Source of the DNA: Candidatus Methylomirabilota bacterium
GTDB lineage: Bacteria > Methylomirabilota > Methylomirabilia > Rokubacteriales > CSP1-6
Direction of reading: 5' to 3'
DNA length: 45,674 nucleotides
NCBI GenBank assembly: GCA_036002485.1
Contig: DASYTI010000141.1
Span: 1-45,674 of the forward strand
Notes under the pieces: generated by a model
The model's input: the letters and a program-made list of their open reading frames with translations, nothing else
Databases searched by the model: none
Told to the model about the DNA's origin: nothing
Translations under genes and position numbers: made by a program
Shown here: piece after piece, positions 39,264 to 45,674 of the stretch
How the letters are laid out: each line of letters opens with the position of its first letter
How positions within the stretch are numbered: the first letter of the stretch is position 1

Positions 39264-39791
39264 GTGGCGGATGACGAGTTCCGACAGCAGGCCCTCCAGC
39301 ACCTCGACGCGCTCCACAACCTCGCCGTCTACCTGACGCGCAACGGCTCCGAGGCCGAGGACCTGGTCCAGGAGACGTATGTCCGCGCGCTCCGCTTCTC
39401 CCACCGCTTCCAGCCGGGAACCCATCTACGGGCCTGGATGTTTCAAATCCTGAGGAACACGTTCTTGACCTTTTACCGCCTCCGGGAGCGCGAGCCGGCG
39501 CTCGGTGAGGCGGGTGTGGCGGACGGCCAGGCCCCGATGTTCCACGACGCCCCCACCCAGGACGGCGAGAGCCAGAGCGCGCACATGGATCTCGAAGGCG
39601 CCCTCCGGCGCATTCCCGAAGAGTTTCGGACTCCGCTCATGCTGGCCGAGATCGAGGGCTTGTCGCTCGACGACGTGGCCCGCATCATGGATTGCCCCGT
39701 GGGAACCGTGAAGTCGAGGATATTCAGGGCCAAGGAGCGGCTGCGGGCGCTTCTCAAGGACTATGGCCGGCCGGGCGAGGGCGCTTCATGA
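39264..39791 (+). CDS. ECF-type RNA polymerase sigma factor
   Basis: A 175-residue sigma factor. Region 2 contains HNLAVYLTRNGSEAEDLVQETYVRALRF and HLRAWMFQILRNTFLTFYRLR; region 4 contains RRIPEEFRTPLMLAEIEGLSLDDVARIMDC and VGTVKSRIFRAKERLRALL. GTG 39264 lies 18 bases after folK. The stop overlaps the start of a membrane anti-sigma-like gene (ATGA). This pair is distinct from the one at 12413; its signal is not evident, as no further gene belongs to the unit. Confidence 0.94.
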   Translation: MADDEFRQQALQHLDALHNLAVYLTRNGSEAEDLVQETYVRALRFSHRFQPGTHLRAWMFQILRNTFLTFYRLREREPALGEAGVADGQAPMFHDAPTQDGESQSAHMDLEGALRRIPEEFRTPLMLAEIEGLSLDDVARIMDCPVGTVKSRIFRAKERLRALLKDYGRPGEGAS

Positions 39792-40495
39792 CCAGCCCCC
39801 TGGACGACGAGCCGGACGAGACCGGCCATCTCCTGCGCGGGGCGCTCCCGCGCTGGCCGGCCCCGGCCCGTCTGCGCCGGGCCGTCATGGAGGCCCTCAA
39901 TCCGGTCGAGGCCCGGTCGCGGCCATCCCTCTGGCTGGCTCCCGCGCTGGCCGCGCTGGCCGCGGCCATGGTCATGGTGCTGTGGCTCGCCCCCGCCCTG
40001 CCGCGCGGAACCGTCGATCCCGTGCTGTATCTCTCGCGTGCCGCCATCTCCGAGCACGCGCGCGCCGTTATCTGGAGCGACACGCGTCCGGAGCTGCTTC
40101 CGGCGGCGCTGCCTCGCGTGATGGAGGAGAGCGGGGTCACCCTCAACTGGGTCTTCACCGGGGACGATGACCTTCAGCTCATTGGCGCCGTGCCCACTGT
40201 GGTCGAGGGCCGGCGTGCCATGTCCCTCGTCTACCGTGACCGCGATGGCCATACCGTCGTCTATGTCATCGCGCCGGGGCCGGTCGTGGCCATCCCGGAG
40301 CGCGGCCGCGTGCAGATCGACCGGTGGCGACCGCTCCTCAGGCAGGAGAACGACGGCTTCAGCCTCATCGTGTGGCGGCAGGCGGGGCTCGTCTGCGTGA
40401 TGGCCTCCGACCTGGTGTCCGAGGGCGACGTCGGCCGCTTCAAGCAGTACTTCGCGAAGGTCCGGGCCTCGACCGAGCTGACCAAACGCTACTGA
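39788..40495 (+). CDS. Membrane-bound anti-sigma factor
   Basis: A 235-residue protein with a cytoplasmic N-terminus of about 45 residues, one membrane helix (LWLAPALAALAAAMVMVLWL) and a periplasmic domain of about 160 residues. The outer domain (DLQLIGAVPTVVEGRRAMSL, YRDRDGHTVVYVIAPG, GFSLIVWRQAGLVCVMASDL) resembles the periplasmic part of RsiW-type anti-sigma factors, which ends 'G.nl..W...gl.y..vsdl'. No HxxxCxxC motif is seen at the N-terminus, so zinc-dependent sensing is unlikely. ATGA overlap with the ECF sigma gene supports the role. A long hairpin element follows its stop directly. Confidence 0.82.
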   Translation: MTSPLDDEPDETGHLLRGALPRWPAPARLRRAVMEALNPVEARSRPSLWLAPALAALAAAMVMVLWLAPALPRGTVDPVLYLSRAAISEHARAVIWSDTRPELLPAALPRVMEESGVTLNWVFTGDDDLQLIGAVPTVVEGRRAMSLVYRDRDGHTVVYVIAPGPVVAIPERGRVQIDRWRPLLRQENDGFSLIVWRQAGLVCVMASDLVSEGDVGRFKQYFAKVRASTELTKRY

Positions 40496-40671
40496 GAGGC
40501 GGCTGAAAAGGGCCCATCTGCTTCGTTGACGCCCTCGGCAGCAGGTTCAACGTACAGAGAGTACGCCTCACCTGCTGATCCACTCAGCCCTCGTCTCGCG
40601 TCGGCCGATGGCCACCGCTCGACTCGAACGGCGGGGCGTCGCCTCGCATCTGGGCCCTTTTGAGCCGCCTC
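40496..40671. repeat. Palindromic element with long terminal inverted repeats, variant type
   Basis: About 176 bp starting with GAGGCGGCTGAAAAGGGCCC and ending with its near-perfect inverse GGGCCCTTTTGAGCCGCCTC. The inside includes CAACGTACAGAGAGTACGCC and CTCAGCCCTCGTCTCG, close to inverted interior blocks of the elements at 12063 and 28497. The termini differ from those two. It fills the gap between convergent genes and may double as a terminator. A solo arm resembling its end is at 3524-3539. Confidence 0.8.
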
Positions 40672-40677
40672 TCGGGT

Positions 40678-41793
40678 CTAGAGACCCCCCCAGACTTCCT
40701 GGGCCAGGTCGACGCACAGCCTGAGCTTGGCCTTCTCCTGCTCGACGGTGATCACGTTCCCCTCCACGGTCGAGGAGAAGCCGCACTGGGGGCTGACGCA
40801 GAGCTGCTCCAGGGCCACGTAGCGCGAGGCCTCGTCCAGCCGGCGCTTGAGATCGTCCGTCTTCTCGAGGGTGCCCACCTTGGTGGTGACCAGGCCCAGC
40901 ACGACGCGGACATTCTTCGGGACGTGGCGGAGCGGGGAGAAGTCCCCCGAGCGCGCGTCGTCGAACTCGAGGAAGAAGCCATCGTAGGGGAGCTGGGTGA
41001 AGATGGTCTCGGCGATCTTCGCGTAGCCGCCCTGGGCTCGCCAGGACGAGCGGAAGTTGCCGCGGCACAGATGGGTGCAGACGGTCAGGTCCTTGGGCTT
41101 GTCGCGCAGCGTGGCCTGGACGAGCTTGACGGACATGGCGAGCTGCTCGTCCGGATCGTCGTTCCGCGCTCTCCCCTGGGCGCGCATGTCCTCGTCGCAG
41201 AGGTAGGCCAGGCTCACGTCGTCGAGCTGGAGATAGCGGCAGCCCGCGGCGTAGAGGTCGGCGATCTCGGCCCGGTAGGCGGCGGCGGTATCCTCCACGA
41301 AGCCGTCGAGATCGGGGTACACGGACTTGTCGATATTCTCGCGTCCCACCTGCGTGTAGAGCATGCAGGGGGACGGCATGGTCAGCTTGGCCGTACGGGA
41401 CACTGTCGATTTCAGGAAAGAGAACGGCGCGACGAAGATCGGGCGGGGCCGGGTGATCCGGCTCGTGATGGCCAGATCCGGCCGGGTGAAGAAGACCTCA
41501 CCGGTCGGCCCGCGGAACGTGACGGGAAGCGCCTTGCCCGCGCTGGCCAGACCGCCGAGCTGGGTCAGGAAGTCCATGTGCCAGGACTTGCGGCGGAGCT
41601 CGCCGTCGGTGATGCCCTGGAGGCCGGCTTCCTCCTGAAGCTTCACGACCTCGCGGATACCCGCGTCCTCGGCCGCGGCCAGCTCCTGGGTGGTGGCCTG
41701 CCCCGATTCCTTCTTGAGCCGGAGCGCCTTGAGGCTGGGCGGGCGAAGCAGACTCCCCACGTGATCAGCGCGAAACGGAGGGCGCGACGCCAC
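40678..41793 (-). CDS. Cobalamin-independent methionine synthase-type methyltransferase (MetE C-terminal-like)
   Basis: A 371-residue protein covering only the catalytic half of MetE, as in the YxjG/YxjH and archaeal-type family. It starts with PPFRADHVGSLLRP; GITDGELRRKSW follows. The zinc ligands are visible: His and Cys in VCTHLCRGNF, a Glu in GFFLEFDD and a Cys in LCVSPQCGFSST. Such enzymes transfer methyl groups to homocysteine or related thiols, but the methyl donor for short forms is often not methyl-folate. GTG 41793 is chosen because AAAGGG lies eight bases upstream; the GTG at 41802 would directly abut that site. It is downstream of the MlaC-like gene on the same strand. Confidence 0.88.
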   Translation of the reverse strand: MASRPPFRADHVGSLLRPPSLKALRLKKESGQATTQELAAAEDAGIREVVKLQEEAGLQGITDGELRRKSWHMDFLTQLGGLASAGKALPVTFRGPTGEVFFTRPDLAITSRITRPRPIFVAPFSFLKSTVSRTAKLTMPSPCMLYTQVGRENIDKSVYPDLDGFVEDTAAAYRAEIADLYAAGCRYLQLDDVSLAYLCDEDMRAQGRARNDDPDEQLAMSVKLVQATLRDKPKDLTVCTHLCRGNFRSSWRAQGGYAKIAETIFTQLPYDGFFLEFDDARSGDFSPLRHVPKNVRVVLGLVTTKVGTLEKTDDLKRRLDEASRYVALEQLCVSPQCGFSSTVEGNVITVEQEKAKLRLCVDLAQEVWGGL

Positions 41794-41814
41794 GATAGTC
41801 ACCCTTTCTCAATC

Positions 41815-41842
41815 CGGGAACGGGCCGCTCGGGCCCTTCCCG
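41815..41842 (-). terminator. Hairpin between the MlaC-like and MetE-like genes
   Basis: CGGGAA-C-GGGCC and GGCCC-TTCCCG pair with a single bulged base. It lies between the MlaC-like stop and the MetE-like start on the minus strand and may end or attenuate the upstream transcript. No T-run follows, so confidence is low. Confidence 0.4.
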
Positions 41843-41863
41843 AGGATGGGACGCCCAGCAACC

Positions 41864-42478
41864 TCAGTCGGCCGCAGCGCGCTTGGCCTTTAGGAGCTCA
41901 TCGCGCTTGACGCGGATCAGCCGGGCAAGCTCCGCATAGCCTGACTTCCGGATGACCCGGTCGAACTGGGCGCGGTAGTTGGCCACGAGGCTGATCTGCT
42001 CGACCGCGACGTCGAAGACGAGCCAGCGGCCGTCGCGGTGCACGAGCCGGGCGTCCACCGTCAACTCATGTCCTTTCTTGGTGAAGACGCGGGCGCGGAC
42101 GTCGGCCCGGTCGCCCTCGACCAGCTCGCCGACGTACCGGACCCGGAGGCCCCCTTCTCTGTCCATTCGCGAGATATAGATCGCCTCCAGGAACTCGGCA
42201 AAGAGCAGGACGAAATCGTCGCGCTCGGCCGGAGTCAGCTCCTCCCAATGACGCCCAAGCGCACCCTCTGCCGCCTCCGGCGCGCCGAAGACCTGAATCG
42301 CGACCTTGCGCACGGCCGCCTGAAGCGCTTCGATCGTGTCCTTCTCCCGCAGCACGGTGTCCTGGATCAGCTGCAGTACCCGCTCGGTGTATTGCTGCAT
42401 CTCCTCGGTCGGCGACTCTGGCCACGCCGGCGCCGGAGCGGCGAGCACAAGCGCCAGCACCGCCAACCCCGCTCTCAC
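41864..42478 (-). CDS. MlaC/Ttg2D-family periplasmic protein
   Basis: A 204-residue exported protein with a signal peptide (AGLAVLALVLAAPAPAWPES). The body (ELTPAERDDFVLLFAEFLEA, ISRMDREGG, VRARVFTKKGHELTVDARLV, DGRWLVFDVAVEQISLVANY, RAQFDRVIRKSGYAELARLI) is a clear MlaC/toluene-tolerance domain. MlaC shuttles phospholipids between the outer and inner membranes. No mlaA, B, D, E or F gene is in the window. GTG 42478 overlaps the stop of the metacaspase-like gene (GTGA), so the two are translationally coupled, an unusual partnership. Confidence 0.9.
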   Translation of the reverse strand: MRAGLAVLALVLAAPAPAWPESPTEEMQQYTERVLQLIQDTVLREKDTIEALQAAVRKVAIQVFGAPEAAEGALGRHWEELTPAERDDFVLLFAEFLEAIYISRMDREGGLRVRYVGELVEGDRADVRARVFTKKGHELTVDARLVHRDGRWLVFDVAVEQISLVANYRAQFDRVIRKSGYAELARLIRVKRDELLKAKRAAAD

Positions 42479-44547
42479 CGCTTCACTCGGATCAGCGGTA
42501 GTGAACCTTCGACCTCGCCCTTCATCATCGGATGCTGATTGCCTCCGACGGCGCGCGACCTCCGCCCCACCTCGCGCTCCAGATACGCGTAGAGCTCCTG
42601 GAGCGACACGATGCCGTCGCTGTTCGCGTCGGCTGCGCCCCGGAGGCCCTGGACGAGATAGTAGGTGAACAGGCCGTGACCGAGCGCGGAGAGCTCGATC
42701 GATACTTCCGAGGCCCGGGAGGCGGTGATGACCACGCGCCCCCGGGATTGCGCGAGACGCTCGAGGAAGAGGTCGTCGACGCTCACGGCGCGCGTCTTCT
42801 GCGACGCGAATGTCCGCCCGCCCGCGGCGCCGCTGTAGCAGGCGTCGAAGAACGCCACCACGCGCTCGGCCTCGATCCGCTCGAAGATCGTCCGGATCTC
42901 GTCCATCGGGAGGGCCGAGGCGTAGAGATCCTCGGGATCGGCGTCCGTCGGGAGCAGATACTTCGCGAGCCCGTCGCGCTCCGCCCCACGCAGGTCAGCC
43001 TCGGGCCCGCCGTGGCCCGCGAAGAAGATCAGCACGGTGTCGTCCCTCCGCGCGGAGCGCGCCAGGAACGTGCCGAGCGCGTACCGAATATTACGGAGGG
43101 TCGGCTTGCGCGCCGCCTTGTCCGTCAAGAGGAGCACGTTCTCTTTCTTGAACTCCCCCGGCCCGATCAGCGTCTGATACACGGCCTCGGCGTCTGCCAC
43201 GCTGTAGGCGAGCCGCGGGATGGCCGGGTTGTCGTAGCGCCCGGCGCCGATGACCACCGCCCAGCGCTCCCGCGGCGGCGGGGGGGCCACCGACAGGGCG
43301 GGGGCGAGGCGGCGATCGTAGGTGATGGTGCGGACCTCCTGGCGGGCCGTGCGGTCCATCTCTGTGGCGGTGATCACGATCACGTTCGGCCCTTCGCGGA
43401 GCGTCACGGGAACGCTCACCACGACGGATTTTGGCGCGCCACTCTCGGTCTCCCGGTGGATCTCACTACCGTTCAGCGTCACGCTGACCGTCGCCACGCC
43501 GCGTCCCGAGGTCACGATTGCCGTCGCAATTAACGCGGGGTCGCCAACCCGCGCCTGCTCCAGCGGATTGCGGAATGCGATGGCGAGGGGCTCGGGCTTC
43601 TCCACGCCGGCCGGTGCAGTGGCGGCCGCGAGGCGCTTGAGTTCGAGCCGGCGCTCCTTCGTCTCGAAGGCCAGGCGGAAGACGCCGCGGAGGGCGGCGT
43701 CCTGATGGAGCGTGAGGGTCACCCGCGAGGCGAGCGACGTAACGAACTGGAGCGCGATCTTGTCGTCGGCGGTGTCGACGAGCACATGGACGGGCGTGAG
43801 GTCGGAGTCCGTTACCCCGAAGCGCCCTTCGACCCGCCACTTTCCGCCCTCGAAACGCGCGGAGTCCACGATGAGGGTGCGCCGCGACACCGCGAAATCG
43901 AGCTCCCCCTCCCAGCGTCCGATGATGAGGGGCGGGAGGCTTGTTGCGGGATCGGGCGGCAGAGCCAGTGGCGGCGAGAGGGCGACGGGGACAGCAGGTT
44001 CGGCGGTGGACTTCTCGGCGGCGGCAGCGCGGCTCAGCCGGTCGAGCGCCGTGGTCGGCGCGGTGGACGGGGCACCCGGCTGAGACGACACGCGCCTGAG
44101 CTCGATCGGTCGCTGTTTCGCCTCGTTGGGGAGCTTAAACGTGCCGCGTAACAGATTCCCCTCGACGAGGTCGAGCTCGACAGCCGACGCGAGCTGTGTG
44201 ACGAACCTAAGCGTGAGACGATCGCCTTTCACCTCGAGCGTGGCCGACATCGGCGTGAGATAGAGGCCAGTCGTGCCGTACTCGATGTCGGCAGACCACT
44301 TCTCGCCCTGACGACGCACCGACCGGACGACGAGCGTCCGGTCAGGGAAGGTGAGGTCCACTTCGCCCTCCCACCTGCCGACGATCCGCCCAGGGCCCAT
44401 CTCGCGCGGCACGCTCGGAGCGGCGAGCGTCGCTCCGAACTGTTGGGATAGGGCGCAACCCGCGAGCGCCAGGCCGAGCAGCGCTCCGAGCGCGACGCGC
44501 CCTAAACCCGTCGGAAAGCAAACCGGACTAGATGTTGCGTCGCCCAC
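42475..44547 (-). CDS. Metacaspase-like (peptidase C14) lipoprotein with duplicated N-terminal domain and EF-hand loop
   Basis: A 690-residue predicted lipoprotein: hydrophobic signal with lipobox LAGC (Cys31). Two similar domains follow, each opening GRWEGEVDLTFPDRTLVV or GRWEGELDFAVSRRTLIV, about 110 residues each with a Pro/Ala linker. Then comes an Ig-like segment (VSVTLNGSEIHRE...GPNVIVITATEMD) and a caspase domain with His512 in FFAGHGG and Cys570 in DACYSGAAGG. Near the C-terminus DANSDGIVSLQE (640-651) is a complete EF-hand calcium loop, suggesting calcium control. GTG 44547 has GGAGG ten bases upstream. Its substrate is unknown. It is coupled to the MlaC-like gene, which points to an envelope role. 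Confidence 0.9.
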   Translation of the reverse strand: MGDATSSPVCFPTGLGRVALGALLGLALAGCALSQQFGATLAAPSVPREMGPGRIVGRWEGEVDLTFPDRTLVVRSVRRQGEKWSADIEYGTTGLYLTPMSATLEVKGDRLTLRFVTQLASAVELDLVEGNLLRGTFKLPNEAKQRPIELRRVSSQPGAPSTAPTTALDRLSRAAAAEKSTAEPAVPVALSPPLALPPDPATSLPPLIIGRWEGELDFAVSRRTLIVDSARFEGGKWRVEGRFGVTDSDLTPVHVLVDTADDKIALQFVTSLASRVTLTLHQDAALRGVFRLAFETKERRLELKRLAAATAPAGVEKPEPLAIAFRNPLEQARVGDPALIATAIVTSGRGVATVSVTLNGSEIHRETESGAPKSVVVSVPVTLREGPNVIVITATEMDRTARQEVRTITYDRRLAPALSVAPPPPRERWAVVIGAGRYDNPAIPRLAYSVADAEAVYQTLIGPGEFKKENVLLLTDKAARKPTLRNIRYALGTFLARSARRDDTVLIFFAGHGGPEADLRGAERDGLAKYLLPTDADPEDLYASALPMDEIRTIFERIEAERVVAFFDACYSGAAGGRTFASQKTRAVSVDDLFLERLAQSRGRVVITASRASEVSIELSALGHGLFTYYLVQGLRGAADANSDGIVSLQELYAYLEREVGRRSRAVGGNQHPMMKGEVEGSLPLIRVKR

Positions 44548-44721
44548 TGGGTGATGACCTCCGCAACAGGGAGGAGCCCCGGAACCGGCATATCTCGCTG
44601 AGTAGAGCGATTATGGCCCGATCCGTTCAGCTTTCACATCGAAAATGCGGGGCCAGAAAGCGGGGGTCAATAATCTTGACGAGACCAAACAAACGGACCC
44701 CCCGACGAACGAGGAAAGGCC
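44548..44721. other. Intergenic region with candidate minus-strand promoter
   Basis: No gene is supported in these 174 bases. On the minus strand GTGAAA (44632-44637) and CATAAT (44610-44615) are 16 bases apart and could drive the metacaspase-MlaC unit with a leader of about 56 bases. The composition is less GC-rich than the surroundings (AATAATCTTGACGAGACC, CAAACAAACGG), which may mark the remains of an insertion. Confidence 0.4.
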
Positions 44722-45674
44722 TCAGGCCTCTCGCGCGATGACGTGCTCCCCTTTCATGGGCGAGGGCGAGACGTCGCCGCTCTTCCCAGGCACGAAGGCG
44801 GGGGCGGGCGATTCCATCCCGCGGGCCACGACAAAGGGCAAGGCCATGACCGCCCAGGCGACCATCACGACCTCGGAGTCGCCGAAGTTGTATTCGGAGA
44901 GCCCGCCCACGAGAAAGCCCGTCACCGCCGCGAGGCTGCCCGCCACGAGGGCCCGCTCACGGATCAGCGAGACGTCGAGCCGCCCCAGGCGCCCGATGGC
45001 GCGCGCGTAGAAGACGACCCAGATCAGGAGCCACGCCGTGAATCCGAGGAGCCCGCGCTCCACGAGGATCTGGAGCGGCGTATTGTGCACGTGTCCCGTG
45101 CGCTTCTTGAAGGCCTCGGGTCGAGCGTAGCGCTCGTACTCGCGCTTGACTCCGCCCGGGCCCCAGCCGAGCAGCGGGCGCTCGCGCCACATGGCCAGGC
45201 CGCTCTCCCACATGTAGCGCCGCTCCTGGAGTCCCGCCTGGTGGGGATCAGTCATGGTCAGGATGCGATGCCGCAGCTCGTTGAGGATGAGAAAGCGAAG
45301 GCGAATCTCAGAGGGCATGACGAGCAAGGCCACGAAGATCAGGGCGAGCGCGCCCAGGGCGATCCCGCCGCGCCGCCGGAACGCGGGGAGGACCGCCACC
45401 GCCCCCGCGGCCAGCCCTAGCCAGGCGCCACGGGTGAAGGTGGCGATGAGCCCGGCCAGGGCGGTGAGCCAGAGAAGCACCGACCCGGGCCTGAATCCGC
45501 GTCCGGGCATCACGCGCGGGAGCAGGGCGAGGGCCACGATGGTCAGGATGCCCGCGAGCGTCATGTAGATGCTGAAGAGGCCACGGGCCCGCTCGCAGTG
45601 ATGATAGATGAAGCGCGGCCACCAGTCGGTGGGCTCGGGTCCCGGACAGAGCCCGACCTGGACGAGGCCCAGGA
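44722..45674 (-). CDS. O-antigen ligase family protein, 5' end beyond the window
   Basis: The frame is open from the window edge, and 316 residues are visible; the true start lies outside. The segment RARGLFSIYMTLAGILTIVA and the Wzy_C core (ATFTRGAWLGLAAGAVAVLP, AMWRERPLLGWGPGGVKREY, GHVHNTPLQILVERGLLGFT) match O-antigen ligase/polymerase proteins. Conserved Arg and His residues (TRGAW, GHVHN) lie in the expected periplasmic loops. Such proteins attach or polymerise surface polysaccharides at the periplasmic face of the inner membrane. The C-terminal tail (KSGDVSPSPMKGEHVIAREA) is low-complexity. It is upstream of the metacaspase gene on the same strand but 174 bases away. Confidence 0.88.
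   Translation of the reverse strand, partial: LGLVQVGLCPGPEPTDWWPRFIYHHCERARGLFSIYMTLAGILTIVALALLPRVMPGRGFRPGSVLLWLTALAGLIATFTRGAWLGLAAGAVAVLPAFRRRGGIALGALALIFVALLVMPSEIRLRFLILNELRHRILTMTDPHQAGLQERRYMWESGLAMWRERPLLGWGPGGVKREYERYARPEAFKKRTGHVHNTPLQILVERGLLGFTAWLLIWVVFYARAIGRLGRLDVSLIRERALVAGSLAAVTGFLVGGLSEYNFGDSEVVMVAWAVMALPFVVARGMESPAPAFVPGKSGDVSPSPMKGEHVIAREA

Overview
The window comes from a very GC-rich bacterial chromosome with tightly packed operons, frequent GTG starts and 1-4 bp stop/start overlaps. Several substrate-binding proteins begin with an 'RRTFL...LLAAPL..EAQ' signal peptide, a style common in uncultured lineages such as Rokubacteria/NC10. That placement is an inference from gene content, not a phylogeny. 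No rRNA, tRNA, CRISPR array, integrase or intact transposase was seen.

Layout. 1-4639: end of a threonine aldolase, a DppD/DppF-type ATPase pair, an alpha/beta hydrolase with a damaged 5' end, and an orphan ABC_sub_bind substrate-binding protein. 4673-6387 (minus): bactofilin, a membrane-anchored LytM/M23 peptidase and a small secreted protein. 6675-11231: alaC-hom-thrC plus a YbhN-like membrane protein. 11547-14430: a secreted Asp/Arg-repeat protein, then an ECF sigma factor, a membrane protein in the anti-sigma position, a small secreted protein and a DUF3106 protein; this looks like an envelope-stress module. 14678-19090: lysC, a zinc alcohol dehydrogenase and small envelope proteins. 19239-21735: a decaying segment between two 17-bp direct repeats, holding a broken and an intact substrate-binding protein gene and a broken sunset-domain-like gene. 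21776-27325: ComEA-like and ComEC DNA-uptake genes, then an AlgI-like MBOAT acyltransferase with its AlgJ/AlgX-like partner. 27389-28396 (minus): rpoA standing alone, away from any ribosomal-protein genes. 28760-33161: mltG, plsC-like, argH and a lipoprotein with an LptM-like start and fibronectin-III repeats. 33237-39245: lysA facing away from dapA-dapB-FAH hydrolase-dapL-folB-folK. 39264-40495: a second ECF sigma/anti-sigma pair. 40678-45674 (minus): a MetE-like methyltransferase, a MlaC-like protein, a metacaspase-like lipoprotein, and an O-antigen ligase that runs off the window.

The aspartate-family pathway is nearly complete here: lysC, hom and thrC lead to threonine; dapA, dapB, dapL and lysA lead to lysine by the diaminopimelate-aminotransferase route, which also supplies peptidoglycan. 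asd and thrB are not in the window. Around this core are cell-envelope genes (bactofilin/LytM, mltG, plsC, MBOAT/AlgJ, O-antigen ligase) and two extracytoplasmic-function sigma systems.

Intergenic DNA carries at least three dispersed palindromic repeat families: a multi-hairpin element, an approximately 176-217 bp element with long terminal inverted repeats, and a short CCCTCACCC REP-like palindrome. Several start codons lie only 6-10 bases after a -10-like hexamer, suggesting leaderless or nearly leaderless transcripts. The most interesting leads are the DUF3106 sigma-factor module, the metacaspase lipoprotein paired with a MlaC-like gene, the orphan rpoA, and the repeat-bounded decaying segment.
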